Notes under the pieces: model-generated
What the model saw: only the letters and a program-made list of their open reading frames with translations
What the model was told of the DNA's origin: nothing
Databases searched by the model: none
Assembly (NCBI RefSeq): GCF_900116115.1
Contig: NZ_FOZP01000008.1
Coordinates: forward strand, 158,060 to 222,059
Direction of reading: 5' to 3'
Source of the DNA: Lutibacter maritimus
GTDB taxonomy: Bacteria > Bacteroidota > Bacteroidia > Flavobacteriales > Flavobacteriaceae
Length of the DNA: 64,000 bases
Part shown: positions 9,684 to 20,310 of the stretch, piece after piece
Layout: each line of letters begins with the position of its first letter
How positions within the stretch are numbered: the stretch's first letter is position 1
Program-made: the position numbers and the translations under genes

Positions 9684-10703
9684 ATGAAAAGTGTAATGGT
9701 ATATTGCGAAGTTGAAAATCAAAAAGTCGCAGATATAAGTCAAGAATTATTATCAGCTGGAAAACGCTTAGCTCAAAAATTGGGTTGTCCTTTAGAAGCT
9801 ATGATTTTTGGCTCAAGTTTAAATGGCATAGAAAATCAAATTGCTCCGTTTGGTGTTGATAGATTATTTGTGGGAAACAGCATGAGGTTAGAACCTTACA
9901 GAACACTACCTCACGCAGCGTTGGCATCAAAAATATTAAAAGAAGAAGATCCGCAAATTGTTTTATTCGGAGCAACTTCAGTTGGTAGAGATTTAGCGCC
10001 AAGATTAGCATCGGTGTTAAATTGTGGATTAACAGCGGATTGTACAATTTTAGATATTGGAGATCATTTGGTTAAAAAAGAGAAAAAAGAATATAAAGAT
10101 TTACTGTATGCAATTCGCCCAGCGTTTGGAGGAAGTATTATGGCAAATATTATAAATTGGGATATGCATCCACAAATGGCAACAGTGCGCGAAGGTGTTA
10201 TGAAAAAAGAAATTTTTGATGAACATTATGCAACTGAAATTGTTGAGGTTGATGTAAATGCCGTATTAAAAGAAGAAGATTTTGTTGTAAAAATAATTGA
10301 CCGACAAATAAAAGAATCTGGTGTAAATTTAAAAGATGCACCAATTATTGTTGCTGGTGGTTATGGTGTGGGCTCAAGAGAAAATTTTGATTTGTTGGTA
10401 GAGCTTGCGCAATTATTAGGCGGAGAAGTTGGAGGCTCTAGAGCAGCTGTTGATGCAGGTTTTATTGAACACAACCGTCAAATTGGTCAAACGGGTACAA
10501 CTGTTCGTCCAAAATTATACATTGCTGCGGGTATTTCAGGTGCAATTCAACATACTGCTGGAATGCAAGATGCATCCATGATTATTTCCATCAATAATGA
10601 TCCAGATGCACCAATAAATAAAATAGCAGATTATGTAATTCATGGTGATTTAGGAGTTGTAGTTCCTAAAATGATTAAGTTTTATAAACAAAACGCAAAA
10701 TAA
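9684..10703 (+). CDS. etfA: Electron transfer flavoprotein alpha subunit
   Basis: The alpha subunit carries the FAD of the ETF heterodimer. The C-terminal FAD domain is easily seen: GGSRAAVDAGFIEHNRQIGQ near residue 255, TVRPKLYIAAGISGAIQH near 280, the SIINNDPDAPI-like stretch (here SINNDPDAPINKIADY) and GDLGVVVPKM. The 339-residue length is normal. It sits between etfB and the acyl-CoA dehydrogenase, its probable electron donor. Confidence 0.95.
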   Translation: MKSVMVYCEVENQKVADISQELLSAGKRLAQKLGCPLEAMIFGSSLNGIENQIAPFGVDRLFVGNSMRLEPYRTLPHAALASKILKEEDPQIVLFGATSVGRDLAPRLASVLNCGLTADCTILDIGDHLVKKEKKEYKDLLYAIRPAFGGSIMANIINWDMHPQMATVREGVMKKEIFDEHYATEIVEVDVNAVLKEEDFVVKIIDRQIKESGVNLKDAPIIVAGGYGVGSRENFDLLVELAQLLGGEVGGSRAAVDAGFIEHNRQIGQTGTTVRPKLYIAAGISGAIQHTAGMQDASMIISINNDPDAPINKIADYVIHGDLGVVVPKMIKFYKQNAK

Positions 10704-10763
10704 TTAAAAACAATATTGTTTTGGCAAAATCTTATTTTGTTGAAGCAAATAAAAATATAGAAA

Positions 10764-12509
10764 ATGGATAATTTTTTTAATGATACGCCAGATTTTAAAT
10801 TTCATTTAGAGCATCCAATAGTAAAAAAAATAGTGAAACTAAAAGAGCGCAATTTTGAAGAATCAGAAACTTATGATTATGCTCCTTTAAACCACGAAGA
10901 TGCTATTGATACTTATGAAAAAATATTAGAAATTGTTGGTGAAATTTGTGCTGATACTATTTCAGTAAATGCAGAAGGTGTGGATATTGAAGGTCCGCAT
11001 ATTGAAAATAACGAGGTTATTTACGCAAAAGGAACTACTGCAGATTATAAAGCTTTATACGATGCGGGTTTAATTGGAATGTCACTTCCTAGGAAATATG
11101 GCGGATTAAATTTTCCTTTATTACCATATGTAATGGCTGCAGAAATGGTTGCTAGAGCCGATGCCGGTTTTGCAAATATTTGGGGATTACAAGATTGTGC
11201 CGAAACAATTTACGAATTTGGTAGTGAAGAACAACGAGAAAAATATTTGCCGCGTTTTAACAGAGATGGAGCAACTGCAGCAATGGTTTTAACAGAACCT
11301 GATGCAGGATCTGATTTACAATCTGTAAAATTAAAAGCAACTTTTGATAAAGAAAAAAATAAGTGGTTTTTAAACGGAGTAAAGCGTTTTATTACCAATG
11401 GTGATGCAGACATTTCGTTAGTTTTAGCACGTTCTGAAGAAAATACAACAGATGCTCGAGGATTATCTATGTTTATTTATGATAGAAATGACCACGCAGT
11501 TGAAGTACGTCATTTAGAAAAAAAATTAGGTATAAAAGGTTCACCAACTTGTGAATTGGTATTTAAAAATGCACCAGCAGAATTGGTTGGGAAAGAACGT
11601 TTTGGACTGATAAAATATGTAATGGCATTAATGAACTCTGCACGTTTAGGTGTAGGTGCACAATCTGTTGGTATTGCAGATGCTGCATATAGAGAAGCTT
11701 TAAAATATGCTGAAGAAAGAGCACAGTTTGGAAAATTTATTGTAAAATTTCCAGCAGTGTATGAAATGCTTACTAATATGAAAGTAAAATTGGATGCGCT
11801 TCGTTCTTTATTGTATGAAACTACCAGATTTGTTGATATTTTTAAAGTATATGAAGATGTTTCAAGTGCACGAAGTTTAGAAAGTGAAGAGCGCACTGAA
11901 ATGAAGCATTATTCAAAATTAGCCAATGTTTTTACGCCATTAATTAAATTAATTGCCAGTGAAGCTTGTAATAGAATGGCTTATGATTCTTTACAAATTC
12001 ACGGAGGAACCGGTTTTATGCAGGATTTCCCAATTGAACGAATTTATAGAGATGCCAGAATTACTTCAATTTATGAAGGAACAACTCAATTACAAGCAGT
12101 TGCAGCTATAAAAGGTGTAACTACTGAAGTGTTTTTAGAACAAATTATACAGTATGACAGCGAAATTTTAGAAGACAGTCCAACTAGAACAAAACTTCAA
12201 AAAATGACTGCCAAATTTGATATTATTGGTAAAAAAGTAATAGAAACTAATAATACCGAGTATTTAGATTTTCATGCAAGACGTTTAGTAGAAATGGCTG
12301 GAAATATTATTATGGGTTATTTGTTGCTTTTAAACAGTCAGCGTGATGAAAAATTTAGCAAATCAGCGAAACTTTATGTGAATTTAGTAAGCTCTGAAAA
12401 TAATGAAAAGTTTGATTATATTGATAATTTTGAAATTGAAAACTTAGAGTTGTATAAATTAACGCAAGTTGAAATTTTAAAAGCTGCTGAAGAATTAGAG
12501 GAAGTATAA
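10764..12509 (+). CDS. Acyl-CoA dehydrogenase family protein (long form, 581 aa)
   Basis: An FAD enzyme that introduces an alpha-beta double bond into an acyl-CoA and passes electrons to ETF. The core domains run N-terminal (about 60-180), middle beta domain with TEPDAGSDLQSVK near 175, and C-terminal helical domain with QIHGGTGFMQDFPIERIYRD near 410. The catalytic glutamate is in SIYEGTTQLQ. A C-terminal extension of about 130 residues makes it longer than the 380-residue short-chain enzymes. The genetic link to its own etfBA suggests a dedicated electron route. The chain length preferred is not readable from sequence. Confidence 0.93.
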   Translation: MDNFFNDTPDFKFHLEHPIVKKIVKLKERNFEESETYDYAPLNHEDAIDTYEKILEIVGEICADTISVNAEGVDIEGPHIENNEVIYAKGTTADYKALYDAGLIGMSLPRKYGGLNFPLLPYVMAAEMVARADAGFANIWGLQDCAETIYEFGSEEQREKYLPRFNRDGATAAMVLTEPDAGSDLQSVKLKATFDKEKNKWFLNGVKRFITNGDADISLVLARSEENTTDARGLSMFIYDRNDHAVEVRHLEKKLGIKGSPTCELVFKNAPAELVGKERFGLIKYVMALMNSARLGVGAQSVGIADAAYREALKYAEERAQFGKFIVKFPAVYEMLTNMKVKLDALRSLLYETTRFVDIFKVYEDVSSARSLESEERTEMKHYSKLANVFTPLIKLIASEACNRMAYDSLQIHGGTGFMQDFPIERIYRDARITSIYEGTTQLQAVAAIKGVTTEVFLEQIIQYDSEILEDSPTRTKLQKMTAKFDIIGKKVIETNNTEYLDFHARRLVEMAGNIIMGYLLLLNSQRDEKFSKSAKLYVNLVSSENNEKFDYIDNFEIENLELYKLTQVEILKAAEELEEV

Positions 12510-12530
12510 AAAAACAAATCTACAAGTTAA

Positions 12531-12567
12531 AAAAGCTGTTTGAAAACTTAACTTCAAACAGCTTTTT
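12531..12567 (+). terminator. Rho-independent terminator of the etf-acyl-CoA dehydrogenase cluster
   Basis: A 14-15-bp stem (AAAAGCTGTTTGAA and its complement at 12553-12567) with an 8-nt loop and a T5 run. Its last bases serve also as the -33 region of the next promoter. Confidence 0.88.
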
Positions 12568-12593
12568 GTTTTATATAAAATACAGTAAATTTG
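12566..12593 (+). promoter_or_regulatory. Promoter of the GT2 gene, overlapping the preceding terminator
   Basis: TTG at 12566-12568, a 17-nt spacer and TAAATTTG at 12586-12593 fit the Bacteroidota consensus. The GTG start at 12612 lies 18 nt further on. Confidence 0.6.
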
Positions 12594-12611
12594 AATTCTT
12601 AAAAATTATTT

Positions 12612-13562
12612 GTGGAGCTACATTTTTCAATCATTATTCCAGTTTATAATCGTCCTCAAGAAATTGAGGAATTATTAGCTAGTTTGTCAAAACAAACGTA
12701 TTCAAAGGGTTTTGAAATTATAGTAGTTGAAGATGGATCAGAAAATACTTCAAAAGAAATTGTTGAAAATTTCTCGAATAAATTAACTATTCAATATTTT
12801 TTAAAAAATAATACGGGAGCTGGAGCAAGCAGAAATTTTGGAATGCAACATGCTATGGGAAATTACTTTATAATTTTTGATTCAGATTGTGTTATTCCGC
12901 CAAACTATTTAGTGGAGGTTGAAAATGCTTTAACTAAAAATTTTACCGATGCTTTCGGCGGAGCAGATGCTGCTCATACTTCTTTTACAGATATTCAAAA
13001 AGCTATAAATTATAGTATGACTTCCTTTTTTACTACTGGAGGAATTAGAGGGAATAAAAAAGCAGTTGATAAATTTCAGCCTCGTAGTTTTAATTTGGGG
13101 ATTTCAAAAAAAGCTTTTGAAGTTACTAATGGATTTTCTAAAATGAAAATTGGTGAAGATATTGATTTAACTTTTAGGCTTTGGGAACACAATTTTGAAA
13201 CCCAGTTTATTGAAAATGCTTTTGTGTACCATAAACGTAGAGCAACATTTCAGCAATTTTTTAAACAAACATTTGCGTTTGGAAAAGGTAGACCATTTTT
13301 AAATAAAAAATATCCTGGAACAGCGAAAATCACCTATTGGTTTCCTTCTATTTTTATTGTTGGTTTTTTGTTTTCAGTGTTAATCTATATATTTAATTTT
13401 CCCTATTTTATATGGTTTTATGCTGTGTATTTTATAATAATTTTTGTTGATTCTATACTGAAAAATAAAAGTATTAAAGTTGCTTTTTTAAGTATACTTA
13501 CTACTCTAATTCAATTTACGGGTTATGGTTTTGGTTTTTTGAAAGGAATTGTTTCAAATTAA
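12612..13562 (+). CDS. Family 2 glycosyltransferase, membrane-anchored
   Basis: An inverting GT-A transferase of 316 residues. The N-terminus SIIIPVYNRPQEIEELL is the classic GT2 nucleotide-sugar-binding strand, VVEDGS follows at about 37-42, and the metal-binding DxD variant is FDSDC near residue 90. GEDIDLTFRLWE near 180 corresponds to the acceptor-side ED-x-D motif. The C-terminal 75 residues contain two or three hydrophobic segments that should anchor it on the inner membrane. The start is a GTG. The sugar and acceptor are unknown; it is a single gene, not a polysaccharide cluster. Confidence 0.88.
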   Translation: MELHFSIIIPVYNRPQEIEELLASLSKQTYSKGFEIIVVEDGSENTSKEIVENFSNKLTIQYFLKNNTGAGASRNFGMQHAMGNYFIIFDSDCVIPPNYLVEVENALTKNFTDAFGGADAAHTSFTDIQKAINYSMTSFFTTGGIRGNKKAVDKFQPRSFNLGISKKAFEVTNGFSKMKIGEDIDLTFRLWEHNFETQFIENAFVYHKRRATFQQFFKQTFAFGKGRPFLNKKYPGTAKITYWFPSIFIVGFLFSVLIYIFNFPYFIWFYAVYFIIIFVDSILKNKSIKVAFLSILTTLIQFTGYGFGFLKGIVSN

Positions 13563-13570
13563 ATTAAAAA

Positions 13571-13607
13571 AAAACTGACTAAAATTTTAAATTTCAATCA
13601 GTTTTTT
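13571..13607. terminator. Shared terminator between convergent GT2 and clpC
   Basis: A stem AAAACTGA / TCAGTTTT with A-rich and T-rich flanks lies between two converging genes. The flanks give a U-tract on both strands, so it can work in both directions. Confidence 0.65.
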
Positions 13608-13625
13608 AAAAGTTAATAACGAATT

Positions 13626-16169
13626 TTATTCAACTTTATCTTTCCCTTTTCCCTTACTAATTTTAATAGTAAGTTCATTTTTTTCTTTATCTAAATCCAT
13701 GTTTATAGCATCACCTTCTTTTAGCGAAGAATTTACAATTTCTTCTGCCAAGGCATCTTCAATATATTTTTGAATAGCACGTTTTAAAGGTCTTGCTCCA
13801 TATTGTTTATCAAATCCTTTGTCAGCTATGTAATCTTTTGCTTCTTCAGAAAGATTTAATTTATAACCCAATCCTTCAATACGAGTTACTAATTTTTTCA
13901 ATTCAATATCAATAATGGAATGAATATCTTCGCGCTCTAAAGCGTTAAATACAATTACATCATCAATTCTATTTAAAAATTCTGGTGCAAAAGATTTTTT
14001 AAGTGCGTTTTCTATCACACTTTTGGCATTTGCATCAGCTTGAGCTGTTTTAGAAGCGGTTCCAAAACCAACACCAGCGCCAAAATCTTTTAGTTGACGT
14101 GAACCAATGTTAGAAGTCATAATAATAATGGTATTTCTAAAATCAATGCGTCTTCCTAAACTGTCTGTAATATGTCCATCATCCAAAATTTGTAGTAACA
14201 TATTAAAAACGTCAGGATGCGCTTTTTCAATTTCATCTAATAAAACAACGGCATACGGTTTGCGTCTAATTTTTTCAGTCAATTGTCCACCTTCTTCATA
14301 ACCAACGTACCCAGGAGGTGCTCCAATTAAACGAGAAATGGCAAATTTTTCCATATACTCACTCATATCAATTCTAACAAGCGAATCTTCGCTGTCAAAT
14401 AATTCACGTGCTAATACTTTAGCTAATTGCGTTTTTCCAACACCAGTTTGACCTAAAAATATAAATGAGCCAATTGGTTTGTTTGGGTCTTTTAAACCAA
14501 CTCTGTTACGTTGAATTGCTTTAACAACTTTAGAAACAGCATCATCTTGCCCAATAACTTTTCCTTTAATTAAAATTGGCAACTCATTTAAACGTTTGGT
14601 TTCAGCTTCAGCAACTCTATTTACAGGAATTCCTGTCATCATGGAAACTACTTCAGCAACATTATCTTCAGTAACGGTTTCACGATTTAATTTTGAAGCT
14701 TCTTCCCACTTTTTTTGTTCAGTTTGAAGTAATCCTTCAACACGTTTTTCATCATCACGTAAACGAGCCGCTTCTTCATATTTTTGACCGTTTACAGCTG
14801 CAGTTTTATCTTCTTTAATTTTTTCTAATTGTGCCTCAAGGTTTAACACTTCTTTTGGAACAATAATGTTTGTAATATGAATTCTTGAGCCAGCTTCATC
14901 TAATGCATCAATTGCTTTATCTGGTAAAAAACGATCCGTCATGTATCTGCTGGTTAATTTTACACAAGCTTCAATAGCTTCATCAGTATAAGTTACATTG
15001 TGATGATCTTCGTATTTATCTTTAATATTATTTAAAATTTGAATAGTTTCTTCAACGTTTGTTGGTTCTACTAACACTTTTTGAAATCTACGTTCTAAAG
15101 CACCATCTTTTTCAATATTAGTTCTAAATTCATCTAAAGTTGTAGCTCCAATACATTGTATTTCGCCTCTAGCTAAAGCAGGTTTTAACATATTAGAAGC
15201 GTCTAAAGATCCTGTAGCACCACCAGCTCCAACAATGGTATGAATTTCATCAATAAATAAAATAATATCATCATTTTTTTCAAGTTCATTCATTAGGGCT
15301 TTCATACGCTCTTCAAATTGTCCACGGTATTTTGTGCCAGCAACCAAACTTGCTAAATCTAAAGAAACAATACGTTTGTTAAAAAGTATTCTTGAAACTT
15401 TACGTTGAATAATTCTTAAAGCCAAACCTTCTGCTATGGCAGATTTACCAACACCTGGTTCACCAATTAACATTGGATTGTTCTTTTTTCTTCTACTTAA
15501 AATTTGAGAAACGCGCTCTATTTCTTTTTTTCTACCAACAACAGGATCTAAGTTACCTTCTTCGGCTAAACGTGTTAAATCGCGTCCAAAGTTATCTAAA
15601 ACAGGTGTTTTTGACTTCTTTAAAGGGGCTTTTTCTCCAGGTTTAGATTGTTCAAAAGGGTTAGATTTTGGTGAGTCAAAATCATCATCTGATGAATTTT
15701 CAGCTTTCGGTAAATCAATTTCTTCCTCTAAGAATAGTTGTTTAAATACGTTTTTTACATCTTCGTATGATGCATCAAAATTATGCATAAGCTTTGTTGT
15801 TGGGTCGTTTTCATTACGTAAAATACAAAGTAATAAATGCGCAGTATTAACAGCATCACTTTGGTATAATTTAGCTTCTAAAAACGTAGTTTTTAATGCT
15901 TTTTCAGCTTGTCTTGTTAAGTGTAAGTTTTTCTTTTCATTTGAAAATACACTACTAGGATTTACAGGACTTAAGCCTTCAATTTTTTTTCTTAAATGAT
16001 CTAAATTTATTTCTAAATAATTTAATATTTCTATTGCTTTTCCTTCTCCTTTTCTTAAAATGCCTAACATAAGGTGTTCCGTGCCTATAAAATCATGTCC
16101 TAAACGCAAGGCTTCCTCTTTGCTATATGCAATCACATCTTTAACCTTTGGTGAAAAATTATCGTCCAT
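13626..16169 (-). CDS. clpC: ATP-dependent Clp protease ATP-binding subunit ClpC
   Basis: A Hsp100 unfoldase that feeds proteins to ClpP. I start it at the ATG at 16169 ([16 protein letters not shown]), which matches flavobacterial ClpC, not at the longer reading 51 nt upstream. It has two Clp-N repeats (about 1-150), a first AAA domain with [14 protein letters not shown], a UVR-like middle motif ([15 protein letters not shown]), and a second AAA domain with [12 protein letters not shown]. The VGFG loop in [11 protein letters not shown] is the ClpP-docking tripeptide, so partnership with ClpP is expected. 847 residues. Confidence 0.95.
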   Translation of the reverse strand: MDDNFSPKVKDVIAYSKEEALRLGHDFIGTEHLMLGILRKGEGKAIEILNYLEINLDHLRKKIEGLSPVNPSSVFSNEKKNLHLTRQAEKALKTTFLEAKLYQSDAVNTAHLLLCILRNENDPTTKLMHNFDASYEDVKNVFKQLFLEEEIDLPKAENSSDDDFDSPKSNPFEQSKPGEKAPLKKSKTPVLDNFGRDLTRLAEEGNLDPVVGRKKEIERVSQILSRRKKNNPMLIGEPGVGKSAIAEGLALRIIQRKVSRILFNKRIVSLDLASLVAGTKYRGQFEERMKALMNELEKNDDIILFIDEIHTIVGAGGATGSLDASNMLKPALARGEIQCIGATTLDEFRTNIEKDGALERRFQKVLVEPTNVEETIQILNNIKDKYEDHHNVTYTDEAIEACVKLTSRYMTDRFLPDKAIDALDEAGSRIHITNIIVPKEVLNLEAQLEKIKEDKTAAVNGQKYEEAARLRDDEKRVEGLLQTEQKKWEEASKLNRETVTEDNVAEVVSMMTGIPVNRVAEAETKRLNELPILIKGKVIGQDDAVSKVVKAIQRNRVGLKDPNKPIGSFIFLGQTGVGKTQLAKVLARELFDSEDSLVRIDMSEYMEKFAISRLIGAPPGYVGYEEGGQLTEKIRRKPYAVVLLDEIEKAHPDVFNMLLQILDDGHITDSLGRRIDFRNTIIIMTSNIGSRQLKDFGAGVGFGTASKTAQADANAKSVIENALKKSFAPEFLNRIDDVIVFNALEREDIHSIIDIELKKLVTRIEGLGYKLNLSEEAKDYIADKGFDKQYGARPLKRAIQKYIEDALAEEIVNSSLKEGDAINMDLDKEKNELTIKISKGKGKDKVE

Positions 16170-16426
16170 TTTTTTAAGTTTATATGGTAAAATTAACTGA
16201 TTTTTTTCTTTTTTTTGCACAAAAACAAGTCCACTTTTTATTAATTTAATTTTTTAACATTTTTTTAGGTCTTAAATTTGTTGTTAATCAGTTAATTATG
16301 AATGATATAGATAAGTTGTTTGTTGTTGATAAATATTAAAAAAACAAGCGTCTATTTGACTTGTAAAAAAGTGAAAAATTGTATATTGCTTTGTTAAAAA
16401 AAGACACTAAAATAAATTAAAAATAT

Positions 16427-18949
16427 ATGGCAGACGGAGAAAAACTGATACCAATAAATATTGAAGATGAAATGAAATCTGCGTACATTGATTACTCAAT
16501 GTCCGTAATTGTTTCAAGAGCTTTGCCTGATGTTCGAGATGGTTTAAAACCAGTACACAGAAGGGTATTATATGGTATGCATGAATTAGGAATTAAAGCT
16601 ACTGGATCTTATAAAAAATCAGCAAGAGTTGTAGGGGAAGTTTTAGGTAAATATCACCCACATGGTGATACATCTGTTTACGACTCAATGGTGCGTATGG
16701 CACAAGATTGGAGTGTGCGTTATATGATGGTTGATGGACAAGGTAACTTTGGTTCGGTTGATGGTGATAGTCCAGCAGCAATGCGTTATACAGAGGTGCG
16801 TATGCAAAAAATATCAGAAGAAATGTTATCTGATATTGAAAAAGATACTGTAGATCACAAATTAAATTTTGATGATACTTTAAATGAGCCTACAGTTTTA
16901 CCAACCAGAATTCCAAACCTTTTAGTTAATGGAGCATCAGGAATTGCAGTTGGTATGGCAACAAATATGGCGCCACATAATTTAACCGAAGTTGTTAATG
17001 GAACTTTAGCTTATATTGATAACAGAGATATTGAAATTTCTGAATTAATGCAGCACATAAAAGCTCCAGATTTTCCAACAGGTGGTATTATTTATGGATA
17101 TGATGGTGTAAAAGAAGCTTTTGAAACTGGTAGAGGTAGAATTGTTATGCGTGCAAAAGCTACTATTGAAGAAGTGCAAGGAAGAGAATGCATAATTGTT
17201 ACCGAAATACCTTACCAAGTTAACAAGGCAGAAATGATTAAAAAAACTGCTGATTTAGTTAACGAAAAAAAATTAGAAGGTATTGCTAATATTCGTGATG
17301 AGTCGGATAGAAATGGAATGCGTATTGTGTATATATTGAAGCGTGACGCAATTCCAAATATTGTACTTAATAAATTATTTAAATACACAGCGTTACAAAC
17401 GTCTTTCAGTGTAAACAATATTGCATTAGTAAAAGGTAGACCACAACAATTAAACCTAAAACAATTAATTCATTACTTTGTTGAACACAGGCATGAAGTA
17501 ATTGTTAGAAGAACTGAATATGAACTTAAAAAAGCTGAAGCCAGAGCGCATATTTTAGAAGGTTTAATTATTGCAAGTGATAATATTGATGAAGTAATTA
17601 AAATAATTAGAGCTTCTTCAAATGCTGATGAAGCTAGAGAGAGTTTGATGACACGTTTTGAATTAACTGAAATTCAAGCAAGAGCCATTGTAGAAATGCG
17701 TTTGCGTCAACTTACTGGTTTAGAGCAAGATAAATTACGTGCTGAATATGAAGATATTATTAAATTAATTGCTGATTTAAAAGATATTTTAGCAAATGAA
17801 CCAAGACGTTACGAAATTATTAAAGAAGAATTAGTAGCTGTTAGAGATAAATATGGCGATGATCGTAGATCGGTAATTGAATATGCAGGTGGAGATTTAT
17901 CTATTGAAGATATGATTCCAAATTCAAATGTGGTTGTTACAATTTCTCATGCAGGATATGTAAAACGTACTAATCTAGATGAATATAAAGTTCAAAATAG
18001 AGGAGGTAGAGGCCAAAAAGGAGTTGCAACAAGAAATGAAGATTTCTTAGAGCATTTATTTGTTGGAACAAACCACCAATATATGCTGTTTTTTACTCAA
18101 AAAGGAAAAGTATTTTGGATGCGCGTTTATGAAATTCCAGAAGGAGGCAAAAACTCTAAAGGTAGAGCAATTCAAAACTTAATTAACATTGAACAAGATG
18201 ATAAAGTAAAAGCTTTCCTTGTTACTGAAGATTTAAAAGATGAAGATTATGTAAACAACCACTACATAATTATGGCTACCAAAGAAGGTCAAGTTAAAAA
18301 AACACCGCTTGAGCAATATTCTCGTCCACGTACAAATGGTATAAATGCTATTACTATTAAAGAAGGTGATGAGTTGCTAGAAGCAAAATTAACCAATGGT
18401 ACAAGTCAAATTATGTTGGCTGTAAAATCTGGTAAAGCTATTCGTTTTGAAGAAGAAAAAACACGGCCAATGGGTAGAAATGCTTCAGGTGTTAGAGGAA
18501 TTAAATTAGCCAATAAAAAAGATGAAGTAATTGGTATGATTGCTGTTGACGATTTAAGTAGCAATATACTTGTGGTTTCAGAAAATGGTTATGGCAAACA
18601 ATCTAGTATTGAAGATTATAGAATTACAAACCGTGGAGGTAAAGGTGTAAAAACTATTAGTATCACAGAAAAAACAGGAAATTTAGTTGCTATTAAAAAT
18701 GTAACAGATGAAGACGATTTAATGATTATCAATAAATCAGGTATTACAATTCGTTTAGCAGTTACAGATTTAAGAGTTATGGGGCGTGCAACACAAGGTG
18801 TGAAACTGATTAATATTAAAGATAATGATTCAATTGCTGCAGTAGCTAAAGTACCGCATGAAGATGATGAAGATTTAGAAAATATTGATGGAATGGAAAA
18901 TGGCACGGAAATTGAAAACAATAATGATGAGAGTACAAATCAAGAATAA
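16427..18949 (+). CDS. gyrA: DNA gyrase subunit A
   Basis: The breakage-reunion subunit of gyrase; 840 residues. The catalytic tyrosine is Tyr121 in [10 protein letters not shown]. The quinolone-determining region reads [10 protein letters not shown] (79-86): the position equivalent to E. coli Ser83 is Thr82, a natural variant in several genera, and the Asp87 equivalent is kept. The C-terminal beta-pinwheel contains the GyrA box [10 protein letters not shown] near residue 524, so it is gyrase and not topoisomerase IV. An acidic tail closes the protein. It is divergent from clpC. Confidence 0.96.
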   Translation: MADGEKLIPINIEDEMKSAYIDYSMSVIVSRALPDVRDGLKPVHRRVLYGMHELGIKATGSYKKSARVVGEVLGKYHPHGDTSVYDSMVRMAQDWSVRYMMVDGQGNFGSVDGDSPAAMRYTEVRMQKISEEMLSDIEKDTVDHKLNFDDTLNEPTVLPTRIPNLLVNGASGIAVGMATNMAPHNLTEVVNGTLAYIDNRDIEISELMQHIKAPDFPTGGIIYGYDGVKEAFETGRGRIVMRAKATIEEVQGRECIIVTEIPYQVNKAEMIKKTADLVNEKKLEGIANIRDESDRNGMRIVYILKRDAIPNIVLNKLFKYTALQTSFSVNNIALVKGRPQQLNLKQLIHYFVEHRHEVIVRRTEYELKKAEARAHILEGLIIASDNIDEVIKIIRASSNADEARESLMTRFELTEIQARAIVEMRLRQLTGLEQDKLRAEYEDIIKLIADLKDILANEPRRYEIIKEELVAVRDKYGDDRRSVIEYAGGDLSIEDMIPNSNVVVTISHAGYVKRTNLDEYKVQNRGGRGQKGVATRNEDFLEHLFVGTNHQYMLFFTQKGKVFWMRVYEIPEGGKNSKGRAIQNLINIEQDDKVKAFLVTEDLKDEDYVNNHYIIMATKEGQVKKTPLEQYSRPRTNGINAITIKEGDELLEAKLTNGTSQIMLAVKSGKAIRFEEEKTRPMGRNASGVRGIKLANKKDEVIGMIAVDDLSSNILVVSENGYGKQSSIEDYRITNRGGKGVKTISITEKTGNLVAIKNVTDEDDLMIINKSGITIRLAVTDLRVMGRATQGVKLINIKDNDSIAAVAKVPHEDDEDLENIDGMENGTEIENNNDESTNQE

Positions 18950-18970
18950 ATAAGAATAAATAAGAATAAA
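18941..18970 (+). repeat. Three tandem 10-bp units over the gyrA stop codon
   Basis: The unit TAAGAATAAA occurs three times in direct tandem (the first with C for T). It covers the gyrA stop codon and the start of the short spacer to the TPR gene. The gyrA TAA itself lies inside the first unit. Confidence 0.85.
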
Positions 18971-18979
18971 TCAAATACA

Positions 18980-20263
18980 ATGAAAAATCAAATATTATTT
19001 TTGTCTGTTTTTTTAATAAGCATGACAATTTTCGGACAGAAAGATGAAATAAAATCGGCCGAAAAAGCTATAAAATCAAACGATTTTAATACGGCAATAT
19101 CTGCAATTCAGCAAGCTGAAAATTTAATTTCTAATGCAGACGATAAACTGAAAGCAAAATTTTATTACATAAAAGGATTAGCTTTATATCAAAATGGTGG
19201 TCCACAAATGGATGTAAATAAAACTGCAGCAGCATTTAATGAATTACTTGCTTTTGAAAAAAGCATAAATTCTTATAAATACAGTGATGAAGTTAACAGT
19301 TTAATTGGTAAAATGGTTAATGATATTGCAACAAAGGCTACTGAAGATTATACTTTAGCACTAGAAACTAAAGAACCTGAAGATTTTAAGAAAGCAGCAA
19401 AACAATTTCATCAAGTTTATTTGTTGAGTAAATCAGACACAGTATATCTAGACAATGCAGCTTTAGTTTATTATTTTGGTAAAGATTATGCTACTTCTCG
19501 AGATTTATACCAACAACTTTTAGATTTAAATTATACTGGTATTGCTGAAGAATATATTGCTACAAATAAAGCTGATGGCCAAGATGTTACTTATCCAGAT
19601 AAAAAAGCAATGGATTTACAAGTTAAGTTAGGAATTGCTGAAAATCCAAGAGTTGAAGTTAAAGAATCTAGACGTGAAATGATTTTCAAAAACTTAGCAC
19701 AAAATTATTCTGACCTAGGTGAGATGGATAAAGCATTAGAATATATTGCAAAAGGTAGAGTTGAATTTCCAAAAAGCTATTCATTATTAATTGACGAAGC
19801 TAATATTTATTACAAGTTAGGGGATAATGCCAAATTTAAAGAGCGTTTAGAAATGGCTATTGAAATGAATCCTACTGAGCCTACTTTATATTATAATGTA
19901 GGTGTAATGAACATGGATCAAAAAAACTTAGATGAAGCCATCAAATATTTTGAAAAAGCAATTGAGTTAAATCCAGATTATGGTGATGCATATAACAATA
20001 TTGGAGCTGCAATTATTGATAAAGCTGCACCTATTATTGATGAAATGAATAAAAGTTTATCAGATTTTGCAAAATATGATAAATTACAAAAGCAGCAATT
20101 TGAAATTTACGGGAAAGCAGTTCCTTACTACGAAAAAGCTTTTGAATTAAATAAATCTAGTATAAGCGTGGTTCAAACATTAATGGGGTTATATGAAAAC
20201 CTTGGAATGAATGAAAAACTTGAAGCGATGCAAGCTGTTTATGAAGAGTTAAAAGCCGAATAA
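18980..20263 (+). CDS. Exported tetratricopeptide-repeat protein
   Basis: A 427-residue protein with a signal peptide (hydrophobic residues 5-16, ending IFGQ) and TPRs throughout. The clearest repeats are near 230-265 (NLAQNYSDLGEMDKALEYIA), 265-300 and 300-335 (YYNVGVMNMDQKNLDEAIKY, then EKAIELNPDYGDAYNNIG). It is probably a periplasmic scaffold; no catalytic domain is visible. It begins 30 nt after gyrA and could be cotranscribed with it. The specific partner is unknown. Confidence 0.82.
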   Translation: MKNQILFLSVFLISMTIFGQKDEIKSAEKAIKSNDFNTAISAIQQAENLISNADDKLKAKFYYIKGLALYQNGGPQMDVNKTAAAFNELLAFEKSINSYKYSDEVNSLIGKMVNDIATKATEDYTLALETKEPEDFKKAAKQFHQVYLLSKSDTVYLDNAALVYYFGKDYATSRDLYQQLLDLNYTGIAEEYIATNKADGQDVTYPDKKAMDLQVKLGIAENPRVEVKESRREMIFKNLAQNYSDLGEMDKALEYIAKGRVEFPKSYSLLIDEANIYYKLGDNAKFKERLEMAIEMNPTEPTLYYNVGVMNMDQKNLDEAIKYFEKAIELNPDYGDAYNNIGAAIIDKAAPIIDEMNKSLSDFAKYDKLQKQQFEIYGKAVPYYEKAFELNKSSISVVQTLMGLYENLGMNEKLEAMQAVYEELKAE

Positions 20264-20276
20264 TTAAAATAATATA

Positions 20277-20310
20277 AAAAAAAAGCTCACAATTTTGTGA
20301 GCTTTTTTTT
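20277..20310. terminator. Bidirectional terminator between the TPR gene and the NlpC/P60 gene
   Basis: A perfect stem AAAAGCTCACAA / TTGTGAGCTTTT with a 2-nt TT loop, followed by T8 on the plus strand and preceded by an A-run that gives a U-tract on the minus strand. It separates two convergent genes. Confidence 0.92.

Noticed and set aside
16661..16690. Thr82 in the GyrA quinolone region as a resistance change.
   Set aside because: Threonine is the natural residue at this place in several genera; without the wild-type of this species no claim is possible.
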